Notes: generated by a model not told the origin, from the sequence alone. Numbered from the stretch's first letter, positions 33,001 through 45,824 are shown. The stretch: DNA of 64,000 nucleotides from Ampelocalamus luodianensis (GCA_036346255.1 CM070628.1:6959840-7023839), one strand, 5' to 3'. Numbers and translations: made by a program.

Positions 33001-35951
33001 GCTAACAATGACACGAAGCGAGATGGTAGAGGAGAATCGAAGATGCCTGTGGGCCGACTGGTCATCACGGAGGTTAGTGAGTTTGGGGTCCCTCTGCGTC
33101 CCAAGAGCTCGCGAGATTCGGACGGACCATGTGTGGGATACTTGCAAGGAAGCGGGTCCCCATCACCACACCAAGGTGGAAGGATCGACGAAAGAAGCGA
33201 GAGGCACGCGTGGGACGAACTATTACAAAGTTCACTATCCAGTAGACATGGCACGCGTGGAGCGGATGGCGATGCTCACGATCGATAAATCGTGGAGGAC
33301 GTTCAAGAGCATTCTTGTCACGGCACGTGAACACGGTCGACGCCATTCGCGAAGCACAGTTCTTAACGAGAAACATGGGGCGCCTTTGTTGCTATGAAGA
33401 CGACGTCCGAATTTAACGAGCAAAGTGCGGCACACAAAGCTCTCGGACACGAAACACTCATCCGCATTGCACTCGGCATCACCGGATACGCAGAAAATAT
33501 GATGAATGGCGGCGAGAGGACAACGCGTTTCCTGATGTCACATACCCGCGTTCCCTAGCCTGGTTAAAAGCGAGGGCAAAAGTCTCGTCTTCGGAGAGCA
33601 TCTCTTTCACAAACCCGGCAGACGAGGAAGTGTCTCAACGTTTGGTAAGTATGTCGAACTACCTAGTTAATAACTCCATAAATAACTTCATAGTGTCTAT
33701 AATAACATGATAACTTCTTGCAGCGTGAATTGTCTGCCCAAACTTCCCAACGCTCCTTCCATGTAGATAGGGAGAAGGATATACTCTCTACGGCCCTGGG
33801 AAACAAGGAACACCGGGTCGCACGCGAGGTCTTGGGGTTAACGTACCTTGGAGTCATGGATTCGCAGACAACTACTGCACGTATAGGAGTAGGAAGAGAT
33901 CTAAGGCCGAGCACGAGGACCAGTTGGTACAGATGATTACTGAAAAGTTTGAAGGAAAGCTGGCAGCATTGTAGGATCAAATGAATCAACTCCTCAGCCA
34001 GTCGCAGTCGCAAGCCGCCCCTGTTAATTTGGGAGCCAGTCCTACTCGACATCGGAGTAGCGCCGCGTCCACGCATAATTCTGGACATGACGATGTCCAA
34101 TTACCAATAGACGACATCAAGGTAATGTACATCTATGGAATGCAGCAAAGATAGACCTATAGGATACCTTAGCTAATTGCGTGTCGTTTTGTAGGAGCCG
34201 ACGACCTGCAAGCTCCTAGTGAGGTTAGTTGGGTCCATTTCTATTGAGGCCGGGCGGGGGATGGTGCATCCATACTAGGAAGGGGCAGTGCAGCACGGTG
34301 TCCAGGTGGTGCAGGGTTACGCTAGGGTGGAGGTGGACATGGTACATGAACATTTCATGGCCGTCCCGCTGGAGATTCGCCCGAACGAAGAGATTACAAC
34401 TCTAGGGGATGCCGTGCACAGTTTTATCCAGTGGCCCAAGAAGGACATCGTCCTAGACCCAGCAGTGCCGCGATCTCAACACGACCATTCCTCTCCAACG
34501 GGACCCTCCATGACTCCACCTCATATTTCACCTCAGAAGGCCACCTTTTCGGTTCCCTTGGAGAAGACATCGAAGGAACAAGAAAAGCGTGCCGCCGTAT
34601 CGGGTCCCGAGTCGTCTCGCAAGAAGACAATGCCAATGCTTAAGACCAAATCGAAATCGACGAAGGCACCTCTCAAGTCCGGCAAGTCGGGAATATCCGG
34701 GAAGTACATCCTCGGAAAACCGTTGTGCTCCCACGCAGTATTAAGGCGTGCTGGATATGCTTGTCAGGCTTTGCATGCCTGGTACTTGGATAAGACCCAA
34801 AAGGAGGGTGCGACATCGAATCACCGCCGATACGAGCATAAGCATTTCTTCAACGGACGAACCACTTAGTCGTGGACTTCAACGACCTATATGACCTATT
34901 CAACCTCGTTGGCCTTGACGCCTCGCTTCTACGATGTTGGACACTGTAAGTGCATACAATCAAGTTCTACATTCACGTAATACCGATAAATATCACAACT
35001 CATTTCTTATGTATAGATACATGATGAACAATGTCCGCGATCGAAAGAACCGGTGGGTTTCTCGACCCACATGTGGTATCATTGCAAACCATCCAAGCAG
35101 ACTCGCCCTTCGTCGAAATACATAACACGTGCATTTCTTCGTCGCCAGAACACAAAGTACATCGTGGTGCCCTACAACCAGGGTAAGTGTCACTACTTGC
35201 TCTACTTTATACGCAAAGACGAACTCGGGTTTAATGACTATAGTGACATACATGAGTAGGTACCATGGATCCTTTTAGTCATCATACTAAAGAGGAACCA
35301 TGTGATATACCTTGATTCCTAATCCGCAACAACCACGACTTTGACGTTCGCAGAATACTCGATGGTATGCTCATTTCCTTCATACATAACTCTATTTTAG
35401 TCTTTATTAGTTTTAAATGGTCGAGGATAACTTTTTGGAATCATGTAGGTTGTTCATCGACTATGTTGCCAACAAAGGAATATACGATGGAAAGAGCGCC
35501 CAACTAACACACAGGACAAAATTTCCGGTACGCGCTACAATACGATAATCCTATATCATACTTCATAATAACGCATCTCAAACTGATATATGTAATTCTA
35601 TTTTTGCAAGATCACTTGAAGAAAAAATGATGAGTTATGTGCAATCTACGTTTGCCATCATATGGAGCAAATCATTAGAGCTAGGAAGAAGGATCCCGAG
35701 GTTTGTGAATTTTGAAATAATTATTTTCTAATTATAAATTTAAATATATATGCATAACACTTTACTCTTACTAGTGACAGGCTTTGAATATAAAATTAGA
35801 TGGACTATTTGAGAATGAGATCAAGGACGTTCGAGGGAAGCTCTGCAGCTTTATCATATCAGAGATAATTAAGGACACCGGAGAATTTCACTCCGCTGCT
35901 GACCCAGCGCATCACCTCGCCAACACTTCTCAACCACCTGCAAACAATTGA
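33000..35951 (+). pseudogene. CACTA second gene: Ptta/En-Spm (TNPA-like) region plus Ulp1-like protease
   Basis: A decayed, probably multi-exon gene. At 33.4-33.65 kb the frame shows a Ptta/En-Spm-type segment (SAAHKALGHETLI, then LAWLKARAKVSSSE). At 34288-34870 a frame reads GYARVEVDMVHEHFMAVPLEI and HSFIQWPKKDI, typical of plant CACTA second ORFs. At 35.1-35.95 kb there are Ulp1/C48 peptidase-like parts: VPYNQGKCHYLLYF with the usual His, and DELCAIYVCHHMEQII with the usual Cys, then IKDVRGKLCSFIISEII. Stops and frame changes interrupt it. In intact elements this protein would combine DNA binding to the subterminal repeats with a SUMO-protease-like domain; that role is inferred from family. 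Confidence 0.75.
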
Positions 35952-36149
35952 CTCAATTGTAATCTAATTTATTTTGTAACAATACTTGAACAAATGTGAT
36001 CTTTTGTAATTTATTTTGAGTAATGATCAAATTGAGTTTGTCGACAATTAATTATCTGTGATGTATCTGTTTTTCTGCATGCTTGTTTTCAGAGGGCATG
36101 GCTAGCAATTCCTGAGGCTAGCCAAAAATCAGTAAAAATGTAGTTAGTG

Positions 36150-36545
36150 TAATAAACTATCACAGACGGTTTTTAATACAAACCGTCTGTGATATAAATA
36201 TCACAAACGGTTTTTATTAAAACCGTCTGTGACGACAGAGTATCACAGACAGTTTTTATTAGTAACCGTCTGTGAATACAGAATATCACAGACGGATCAC
36301 AGACGGTTTTTATTAAAAACCGTCTGTGATACTCTATCTTCACAGACGGTTCTGTACACGAACTGTCTGTAATACTCTGACTTCATAGACGGTTCATGTA
36401 AAGAACCGTCTGTAAAGAAACAGTATCACAGACAGTTTTGTGTAAAAACCGTCTGTGATACTCTATCTTCACAGACGGTTTTTAATAAAAGCCGTCTGTG
36501 ATATAAATATCACAGACGGTTTTCTAACCATCTGTGATAACCACC
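36150..36545. repeat. right subterminal repeat array of the CACTA element
   Basis: Alternating TCACAGACGGTT and AACCGTCTGTGA motifs in palindromic pairs, ending about 90 bp from the right terminal inverted repeat. It is the counterpart of the left array. Confidence 0.88.
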
Positions 36546-36678
36546 TGTTATCAGAGACCAACTTTTCCGAGCGGTTGGCAAAATGCTCGTGATGACGATT
36601 CAACCGTGCGTGATGGCTGTTTCTGTAGTAGTGTCTGGTACATAAATAGCAACTAGTAGGGTACCCATACGTTGTAAC

Positions 36679-36952
36679 TAGACCTATTCAAACATCAGAC
36701 CAGGCTCAAACGGGCAGGCCCGAGCCCGGCCTGAAAATCAATTTTTCATTTTAAAAATATTATTTTAATCATTTTTGGGATAAAAATATTTAATTCATTT
36801 CCAAAATTAAATAAATATATTTTGATTTTTAAAATTGTTTTTACCAGGCCTTCGGGCTCGAGCTTTGTGCCGAAACTGCAGTCCCAAGCTCAGCCCGGAC
36901 AGGGGCAGGCTCGGGCTGGGCCGGCAGGCTAGGCTGCCTATGAACAAGTCTA
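36679..36952. mobile_element. small hAT-type element, 274 bp
   Basis: Ends are TAGACCTATTCA and, read inward from the right, TAGACTTGTTCA. The 8-bp flanks GTTGTAAC and GTTATAAT agree at 6 of 8 positions, so the TSD is imperfect. GC-rich GGGCTCGAG/CCCGAGCC-type arms surround an AT-rich centre. It is the same family as the element at 45188. Confidence 0.65.
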
Positions 36953-36960
36953 GTTATAAT

Positions 36961-39867
36961 AGAACCCTAAAAGAAAGTGATACATATCAGCAGACGAGAT
37001 CCTAAGCCGCGTAATAAATATCATTTTTCTTTCACACACATATAGACAAAAAATATTAACTCTGCTTATTGCATCACCTACTACTACCCGAAAATTAAAA
37101 TTTTGAACTCATAGATTGTTTACATTTGAAAGTTGAAGTTGATGCCAACTTCCTTCTCCGACGTGCTGCCCATTTCCAGTCATTGCCGGCTAACAAGGAA
37201 GAGGGCTATGTGTCGATGGCCACCCTCTTCCACCCTGAACCCAAGCCACGACTCGGTTCTCACGGCTATTGGTCTCTTCATCCCTCGCTAGGCACATTGC
37301 GGCGAGAAGGTGGGAGTCTGGGGGAGGAGGCGGTGGCAGCGTCGCAGTGGTAAGGAGGAGGCAGCGATGCTTGCTCGGCCAGCACGAAGCAAGAGGCGAC
37401 GGTGGCGTAGGGGAGAATCAGGATGAAGAGGATACGGTGCAGTGAACTCAAGACAACGGCGTGGCAAAGGATGGACGTCTTCGTTTCTGCCTCTTCCTCA
37501 TGCGCTGTCGCTGCCTCCCCTCTCTTCCCCGCCACCGCTGCTTCTCCTCCAAGGTACCATCGTCTCCTAGTGCCTTCTCCTGTCCCCAACGCCGCCCCCT
37601 CCCCACTACCTCCACCCATCGCCGGTGTTACCTCCTTGTGCCGCCTCCTCCTACGCTGTCGGATCCCCTCATCTTTGTGCACGACGTCGTTGCAACCCGC
37701 GAACTGAGTGTCCGAGGGGGCAGGATCTCTGAGGCACGAAGCAAATGCCGGACACGCGCAGGTAGTGAGTTGCGGCGCAAGATAGGAAGGAGTGGGATAG
37801 CGACGAATTTCGGTGTGTGCAGATGAAGAAAAAGATGAGGAATTTAGGAGAGGTGGAAGAAGCCAACCGCGCTCACGAGAGAAATACCATCGTCCTGTTG
37901 CGCGGGGCTAAACTATTTTTTTTTATTAGTTAAGATATCCATGGTACATACATGATAAAGTATGTAGGTTAAGTGGTTAATTGCTTAGATGTTGAAGTTG
38001 CTGGTCGTGAATTTGACTCCCAAGGTCTTATTACCTCTAGTCCAAAATAGCTGCCATTTTAGCAAGTTTATTTTGTTTGCAAATATTTGTCGTCGTGGTT
38101 TCTCTATGCGATATTTTCCATCGTATGTCTATTTTAAATAGATATCGGTTGTAGAGCTAGATATATATGTTATACAATTAAAAGGAACAACCTATATCGA
38201 TATTCTACTTTGGACAATAAGAAGTATTTCATTATGATTAATATCTGTTTTTGATTTTTTTTCCCCAGTCCCTCTAACCCCAGCGCACCACCACCACCAG
38301 TTTTTATCATGATAGTGATCTGTACTGACCGAGCCCCCTCTTTATTTTATCGCTGTCACAACGTTGATAATTGATCTACGCCGCGCCAGCGATTGCAATA
38401 AATAAGAGCTGTTGTATTTCGTTACGGCATTTTTCTCTTGGTACTTCGGTTCTTTTGTATCTAGAACTTCTTTATATGTAGTTTTATATATCTATCAAGA
38501 AACCAACCAAGTATATCGGCATGGATGATCAGTATTTGTATGAAAAAAGATGACTTTTTTCAGGCAAAACCATCTCAGAATCTTTCTAAACTTTTTCAGG
38601 CCATAAACAATACTAACTGAAAAAAAATAGTTTTTTTCTAGAAATTTACTATGCATTTTTTACCAAATGTTTTATAGAAGAGTAATGTTGCGAAACTCCC
38701 ATTACTATTAGAAAGGTAACAATGTGTAGTTGATCTGAAACAACCTAAACCAATTTATAGAAAGAACTGAAAGGAAAATTCATTCTTCTCATTTGCTAAA
38801 CCATGAGATCCTAAGGATACGACAAAAAAAGATATGGCAAGAAAACATCATAGAAGTTGGCAACAAGTCCATCTTTTGAACATATGCAACCACTAATTCT
38901 GATTAAAACTCTATTGCTATTACTGATTAATCAAACACTACTCACCTCTGTATATAAATATATAAAAAAAAACTGAAAACTTTGAGATCTGATGTTTAGC
39001 TGACTGTGCACCTAGAAACAAAGAAAATACAAGTAGCAGACAATAGATTAGATAAATATATATAAGTTGTATAAGCATAAAGCAAAATATTTGGCAAACT
39101 CCACGTTATATGCAAACATTATCCATGGAGTTCGGAAGTAGTGTCTACAAACACAGTATCACAGATAAGACTAATTCCAATATTCTATTGGCAAATCAAC
39201 ATCGAACAGCTGTCATGGATCATAAAATAGTCTTGAACTGTTGGACACAGCAATGCACAAAACCATGACGTGCAAAATCTTTTCACGCGCACGGCAAACG
39301 AAAACAGCGAAGGCGACATTTAACCGATATCGATTTAAAATTATGTTACCTATTTTAGGAATCGAGTTTGTTTTTTCTCTAATGTATTAAACCGATTTCT
39401 ATTAATAACTGAGACCCATGTTATATTAAAAAATCACAAAATAATAATATCATCTCTCAATCGTACTCTCTCCTATGTAGTTGTTTAACACTCACGTGAG
39501 TTATTTAATGCTTTGAATCGACTTCTAAGTAGAGTCCAGTTTCATACTCTCTTTTTTTGTTGGAATCGACCTCTCCAATGTATTGAATCAATTCAATACT
39601 TTCTCTCTCCTCATTTGAACCGGCTAAAACACAACATTGGAGATGGTCTAAGAGAAGTTGCGCTGGCCAGCACGAAAAACGACATGGGCGGAAAGGCAGA
39701 ACAGCATGGCCGAAGACGTGGGCGCATGTAAAAACATGCACACATTTAATGCCTCCGAGCAGCTGCGTCGTGCAGAGTTTCGCGAGCGGAAAGAACGGAC
39801 GGCAAACGCGGGAAGGCATCGACGACCTGGCGATCGAGCGGCGAGGAAGCGCTCGCGAACCGCCGTA
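36961..39867. other. intergenic; GC-rich unassigned segment at 37120-37870, otherwise AT-rich
   Basis: The segment at 37126-37870 has several overlapping short ORFs on both strands but none with a recognisable domain. It may be captured or decayed gene sequence. The stretch 37900-39480 is AT-rich with no coding signal. At 39300-39650 a MITE-like stretch ends in CATTGGAGATGGTCTAAG, but no matching left end was found. I see no supportable gene here. Confidence 0.35.
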
Positions 39868-39872
39868 GGCCA

Positions 39873-40186
39873 TGTTGATTTGTGATCCAAATTCTATACA
39901 TCAATTAGGCCAGCTTCTGGACGGAGCGTAGCGAAGGCCCGTCGCCGGATCCTAGTCGAATTAGGGTTTCCCTGATATATATATATCCTGTAAGCCACTG
40001 TTTGGGATAGAGAATCAGAGTTGTAAATCCCCGACGTTGTAACCTCACCCCGATATAGTGAAGATTGTTCTTCGGTGGCGCCGTGGTTTTTCCTCTCGCA
40101 TTGGGAGGGTTTTCCACGTTAAATCTCGTGTCTCTCTGCGATTGATCTTGTTTACTTCGTCGTTCCTCAGCCGTCGCGTTGTAACA
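39873..40186 (+). repeat. copia 5' LTR
   Basis: 314 bp, TGTTGATT...GTAACA, followed two bases later by the tRNA-Met primer site. It contains only (AT)6 at 39975-39986, where the 3' LTR has about 46 units. Confidence 0.9.
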
Positions 40187-40226
40187 AGTGGTATCAGAGC
40201 TGAGGTTCTTCAGATCGGGCATCGTG

Positions 40227-43200
40227 ATGGCGTCGATGAAGTTTGATCTACCGCTACTCGACTACAAGACGAGATTCTCGCTGTGGCAAGTGAAGATGAG
40301 GGCGATACTCGCCCAATCACAGGATCTGGATGAGGCCCTAGATTGCTTCGGGAAGAAGGAGAAGGATCAATGGACTCCTGAGGAGAAACGTAAAGATCGT
40401 AAGGCTCTGTCGCTCATTCAACTTCATCTTTCTAATGATATCTTGCAAGAAGTGCTGCAGGTGAAAACTGCTGCAGAACTTTGGTTGAAATCGAATCGAC
40501 CGCATGTCAAAAGATCTCACCGAGAAGATGCACATGAAGATGAAGTTGTTCTCGCAAGTTGCGGGAGGGAGGATCGGTAATGAACCACATATCGGTCTTT
40601 AAGGAGATCGTGGCGATCTGTTATCCATGGAGTTAAAATTTGATGATGAGGATTTAGGTCTTCGTTACTATGCTCCTTGCCAGTTCATATTCAAATTTCC
40701 GTGACACCATATTGTTAAGCCGTGATGAACTAACCTAGCGGAGGTTTATGAGGCGCTCTAGAGTAAGGAGAAGATGAAAGGTATGGTGCGGGGTGAGCCG
40801 TCGTCCTCCAAGGGGCGGCGTTGCGTGTCGAGGCGATCGGCGAAGTCCTATGATAACAACAATCGCGACAAGAGCCAAACATGGTAGAGGACGTTCAAAG
40901 TCCAGGATAAGAAGTTCGCAAGTCGCAAGAAAACGAACCACTTCATCGAGGATTGCTATAAGGTAAAGAATAAGGAGAAGAGGAATGCTGCATACCAACA
41001 GAAAAATAAATCTGAAGGTAATGCCTCTATTGTCTCCGGTGCTGATAGTATTGATTCTGGAGATTGCCTTGTCGTATTTGCTGGTTGTGTTGCTGGTCAT
41101 GATGAATGGATACTCGATTCGGCATGTTCGTTTCATATCTGCATTAACAGAGAATGGTTTAGTTCTTATAAGCCTGTGCAGAGTGGAGATGTCGTTCGCA
41201 TGGGAGATGACAACCCATGTGAGATCGTGGGCATTGGATCTGTTCAGATCAGGACACATGATGGCATGGTTCGCACGCTGGACAATGTGCGACATATACC
41301 AAGGATGGCAAGAAATCTCATCTCCCTCAGCACACTCGATGATGATGGGTACAAGTACTCCGCTTCAGGTGGAGTTTTAAAGGTATCAAGAGGTTCTCTC
41401 ATTTACATGGTTGGTGATATGAATTCTGCCAAGTTATATGTGCTTAGAGGAAGTACATTGCGTGGTTCCGCTACAGCTGCTACTGTCTCTGATAATAATA
41501 CTAACCTCTGGCATAAGCGTCTTGGACACATGAGTGAACTTGGTATGGCGAATTGATGAAGAGGAACTCTTTGGATGGTGCACTCGAGTAAGATGAACTT
41601 CGTGAGCACCGCATTTTTGGTAAGTACAAGAGGGTAAAGTTCAATGCCTCGGTACATCGCTCCAAAGGTATACTTGAGTATGTACATGCTGATTTGTGGG
41701 GGCTTTCTCGTAAGACCTCGTATGGTGGTGCAAATTATATGCTTACTATCATTGATGATTACTCTAGAAAAGTGTGGCCTTATTTTCTGAAAGGTAAATA
41801 TGATACATTTGCTGCTTTTAGAGATTGGAAAGTAATGATAGAAAGGCAAACTGAGAAGAAGGTAAAGCTGCTTCGTACTGATAATGGTGGTGAATTTTGC
41901 TCACATGAGTTTAATGATTATTGCAGGAAGGAAGGCATTGTGAGGCATCACACCATCCCGTACACTCCGCAGCAGAATGGTGTGGCTGAGCGCATGAACA
42001 GAACCATCATATCGAAGGCTCGTTGCATGTTGTCCAACGCAAAGATGAGCAAGCGTTTTTGGGCAGAGGCCGCCAACACCGCATGCTATTTGATCAACAG
42101 GTCGCCTTCTATTCCACTCAACAAGAAAACTCCCATTGAGGTATGGTCTGGTACATCTGCTGATTATTCACAGCTGAGAGTTTTTGGTTGCACTGCTTAT
42201 GCTCATGTTGATAATGGAAAATTAGAGCCTAGAGCTATTAAGTGTCTGTTTCTTGGTTATGGTTCTGGAGTAAAAGGATATAAGCTATGGAATGCTGAAA
42301 CAAGAAAGACTTTCGTGAGCAGAAGTGTTGTTTTTAATGAATCTGTGATGTTTAATGACAGTTTACCCATAGATATTGTACCGCATGATCCGATGATGAG
42401 CGAGAATATGCGTGCGGTGGAGCACGTGGATGATCGGGAGATGAATTTATTGATGATACTATTGATCTTGTTCAAGACTTATCTCCTGTTTTGCAGCAAG
42501 ACGATCAGCCTATTGCACTTCACAGAGAAAAGAGGAGTTGTGGTCCTCGATCCCGATTAATTGAAGAGTGTAATTTGATTCATTATGCTCTTAGTTGTCT
42601 TTGAGCAGTGGAGAACACTCATGAGCCGGCTACGTACACTGAAGCCATTGTTTCTGGAGATCATGAGAAGTGGATCTCAGCTATGCAAGAAGATATGCAG
42701 TCCCTGGAGAAAAATGGCACATGGGAGTGGTGCGCTTGCCTAAAAATAAGAAGACCGTGCGTTGCAAATGGATCTTCAAGAGGAAGGAGGTTCTATCTCC
42801 TAGTGAGCCTCCAAGATTTAAGGCAAGGTTAGTAGCTAAAGGTTTCAGTCAGATTCCGGGTGTTGATTACAATGATGTGTTCTCCCGAGTTGTGAAGCAT
42901 AGCTCAATCCGTACATTCTTTAGTATTGTTGCTATGCGTGATCTTGAGCTTGAGCAGCTAGATGTGAAGACAGCATTCTTGCATGGAGATCTTGAGGAGG
43001 AGATATACATGGACCAGCCAGAAGGGTTCATAGTGCCTGGTAAGGAGAATCATGTTTGCAAATTGAAGAAGTCCTTGTATGGTTTGAAACAGTCTCCTCG
43101 TCAGTGGTATAAGAGGTTTGATTCATTTATGTTATCAAATAACTTTAAAAGATCTGATTATGATAGTTGTATCTACATTAAATTTGTTGATGGATCACCT

Positions 43201-43891
43201 ATATACTTGTTGTTATATGTTGATGATATCTTGATTCTCGCCAAGAGCAAGAAAGAAATCATCGCATTGAAGGCTCGATTGAGCAAATGAATTTGAGATG
43301 AAGGATCTTGGTGCTGCTAAGAAAATTCTAGGTATGGAAATTACTAGAGACCGTGCTTCGGTTTATTGTTTCTTAGTCGGCAAAATTATATTCGAAAGTG
43401 CTTCATCGTTTCAACATGCATGATTCAAAGCTCGTTAGTACTCCCATTGCACCTCACTTTAAATTGTCGACTTCACAATGTCCTAGCACCGATGAGGAGG
43501 TTGAGTACATGTCCGAGTTCCGTATGCTAGTCTTTGTTGGGTCTTTGATGTATGCCATGGTTTGCTCTCGTCCGGATTTATCTTATGCTATGAGTATGGT
43601 CGGTAGATATATGGCTAATCTGGTAAAGAGCATTGGAAGGTCGTTCGATGGATTTTCGGTACATGCAAGGCACATCGGATGCTTGTTTGAAGTTTGGCAG
43701 TGAAAAGGAACTCGTTGGCTATGTTGATTCAGATTATCTTTGGTGATTTGGATAAGCGAGGTCGCTCACGAGTTATGTATTTACCATTGGAGGTTGTCTT
43801 TGAGTGGAAGGCACATTTGCAGGATGTTGCGTGTCCACCACCAAGCGAATATATGGCTATTTGTGAAGCAAGTAAAGAGTCGGTTTATTGA
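40227..43891 (+). pseudogene. copia gag-pol, broken by frameshifts and stops
   Basis: Gag starts at ATG 40227 (MASMKFDLPLLDYKTRFSLW) and is open to 40580. A protease-like region with a WILDSACSFHI-type active site (normally DSGAS) follows near 41105. The pre-integrase region reads NLWHKRLGHMSELGM at about 41510. Integrase 41580-42560 shows the DDE residues in VHADLWG, RTDNGGEF and NGVAERMNRT. Reverse transcriptase 42670-43290 shows LDVKTAFLHGDLEEEIYM and the YVDD active site. RNase H parts lie at 43398-43891. Frame breaks occur near 40580, 41556, 42560, 43290 and 43700, so no full polyprotein is made. Some missing sequence between gag and protease is likely. Confidence 0.9.
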
Positions 43892-44257
43892 AAGGTTTGT
43901 TTCTTGAGTTTGTTGGAGTTGATTCTTGCATTAATCTGTTTTGTGACACCAGAGTGCAATTTATCTCACTAAAGATCGATGTTTCATGAGAGGACAAAGC
44001 ACATTGAGATTAAATATAATTATGTCGAGATATTGTAGCAAAGGGTAAGCTAAAGGTATGCAAGATTAGCACTCATGAAAATCCTGCGATATGTTGACAA
44101 AGCAGTCCTGTTGCTAAGTTTGAGCTTTGCTCAAGCTTAGTTGGTATACATGCCTAGCCCAAGAGGTGTGTGTGGCGCCGAAAGTATTTCTTTCTTTGTT
44201 GTGTTGTGGTGAAGGATTGATTTATGCTACAGAAGGAATTTGTCTCAAGGTGGAGTA

Positions 44258-44350
44258 TGTTGATTTGTGATCCAAATTCTATACATCAATTAGGCCACTC
44301 GGACGGAGCGTAGTGAGGAGGTCGTCCACGGATCTAGTCGAATTAGGGTT

Positions 44351-44448
<98 letters not shown>

Positions 44449-44648
44449 TGTAAGCCACTGTTTGGGATAGAGAATCAGAGTTGTAAATCCCCGACGTTGT
44501 AACCTCACCCCGATATAGTGAAGATTGTTGCTGGCTGGCGCCCGTGGTTTTTCCCTCTCGCATTGGGAGGGTTTTCCACGTTAAATCTCGTGTCTCTCTG
44601 CGATTGATCTTGTTTACTTCGTCGTTCCTCAGCCGTCGCGTTGTAACA
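44258..44648 (+). repeat. copia 3' LTR with expanded (AT)n
   Basis: 391 bp and co-linear with the 5' LTR except for about 46 AT units at 44355-44446 and a few substitutions and small indels. Confidence 0.9.
44355..44446. repeat. (AT)46 microsatellite in the 3' LTR
   Basis: An uninterrupted AT dinucleotide run of about 92 bp. The matching place in the 5' LTR has six units. Exact length may be affected by assembly. Confidence 0.9.
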
Positions 44649-45179
44649 GGCTAGGCTAGAGGACGTGCGGCTACGACCAGCGTTCCATCGCTAATCGAAA
44701 GGCTAACTGCGCGCGAGGCAACGCAGGCAATGAGATTTTTGAGATACGCGGGGGCGCGCACGGGAGAAATTCCCCGTGAATCGCGGGGAGGGTTCCGATT
44801 CCTTGCACTATAATGAGGGGAATTAGAAGACCACCCGCGCATTTGCGTGGGCCGTTTTGGCTATCCTGGCGGGCCGACGGATGTGCGGAGGCCAAGGCGA
44901 GCGAAGCAGCGCAAGCGCGAGCACCCCTCCACACGAGCGTCCCTCCACGCAATCCAGGCCTTCCGGAGGCGATCGCACGGCACGCCATCCCAGGCGACGT
45001 TGCCTGCGCTGGACCGCGCCCTTGCACGACACGCAGGAGCTTGAATCCGATGGCACCGAGCAAAGTGGAGCGCGATCCGACGACGCGCGTTTTCTTGCCG
45101 ACGTAGAGGGCTTGGGAGGAGCTCAAAGCTAGCTGCCTTTAATATAAGCCTTTAATGTAAGTAATTTTCTCTACCACCG
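44649..45179. other. intergenic, GC-rich, no gene identified
   Basis: The sequence after the copia element is fairly GC-rich (44730-45110), with overlapping short ORFs on both strands. None shows a domain or codon pattern that favours one frame, so it is not called as a gene. Confidence 0.4.
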
Positions 45180-45187
45180 TTCGCAAG

Positions 45188-45441
45188 TAGACCTGTTTCA
45201 CGGGAAACCAAGCCCGGCATGGCTCGATTTTTTTACTGAGCTTGGGTTGGACCGGTCTCGGACCTAAAAACGGCATGTGGGCGGTGGGCTTGGACCAAAG
45301 CCTGGTAAAAATAGAATAAAACAATTAAAAACAATATTTTATTTGGAGGAAAAATAAAAGAATTTGGCTCCTGCCTAGCTTTTTAAGGCCTGGCCCGAGG
45401 CTTCGCTCGGCCCGGCCCAACCCGACCTTTGAACATGTCCA
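45188..45441. mobile_element. small hAT-type element, 254 bp
   Basis: Ends TAGACCTGTTTCA and, read inward from the right, TGGACATGTTCA. Flanks TTCGCAAG (45180-45187) and TTTGCAGG (45442-45449) match at 6 of 8 positions. It has the same architecture as the element at 36679: GGCCCG-rich arms around an AT-rich centre. It lies about 380 bp past the stop codon of the RLCK gene. Confidence 0.6.
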
Positions 45442-45824
45442 TTTGCAGGTGAGGCTAACTGCTGTATGGGAAGTGTGGCTAACTGATGCCAAACCTTGTT
45501 GCCTACTTCTGGAGCCTTTCACCAAAATCAGTAGGAACCTTCTCCAATTCAAATTTTTGTTCCAAAACTGCAAAAATATCCATTACAAAGAACAAATTCA
45601 CAAATTATAACCACAATGGCAGAGTCATATTGTACACAACAATGGCAGTCATATTGTTCTATATTAGTAACAGAACAACTTGTGCAAGGAAATTTTGCAC
45701 AAATCTTGGGCTGAGTAACACCTGCTCCAGCTCCCCTCATGCTAGGCAGCTACAATTTAAACATCAGATCACAATGCACAACACAATGCCATCTTGTTAC
45801 TACGACATCTTGACTGTTCATGCG

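Larger units (their letters stand above)
25945..36633 (+). mobile_element. full-length CACTA (En/Spm) transposon, 10.7 kb
   Basis: The element starts CACTACTACAAAACAGGC and ends with the inverse, CTGTAGTAGTG. It has the 3-bp TSD TCT (25942-25944 and 36634-36636) typical of CACTA elements. Subterminal arrays of the motif TCACAGACGGTT in both orientations fill about 0.4 kb at each end, and a third array sits in the middle (30636-30965). It carries a TNP2-type transposase (27121-30290) and a second gene with Ptta/En-Spm and Ulp1-like regions (30977-35951), both in plus orientation and both broken. The ends look intact, so it could still be moved in trans. Confidence 0.93.
39873..44648 (+). mobile_element. 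Ty1/copia retrotransposon with both LTRs
   Basis: The 4.8-kb element has a 5' LTR (39873-40186, 314 bp) and a 3' LTR (44258-44648, 391 bp), both TGTTGATTTGTG...GTTGTAACA. The primer-binding site TGGTATCAGAGC (40189-40200) and a purine tract CAAGGTGGAGTA (44246-44257) are in the right places. The flanks GGCCA and GGCTA are a one-mismatch TSD. The order gag, protease, integrase, reverse transcriptase, RNase H is the copia order. All coding parts are broken. The LTRs are very similar except for an (AT)n expansion, which suggests a fairly young insertion that has lost function. Confidence 0.93.

Noticed and set aside
37126..37826. Overlapping ORFs that might be a small gene
   Set aside because: No frame stands out and there is no domain or splice structure. 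Reported only as unassigned GC-rich sequence.
39168..39655. Possible MITE ending in CATTGGAGATGGTCTAAG
   Set aside because: A weak left-end candidate (AAGACTAATTCCAATA) does not pair well and no TSD is visible.
44279..44563. Minus-strand ORF with a long Ile-Tyr run
   Set aside because: It is only the translation of the (AT)n microsatellite in the copia 3' LTR.
44813..45132. Several overlapping ORFs before the small hAT-type element
   Set aside because: All frames are similarly open because of GC content and none matches a known family.
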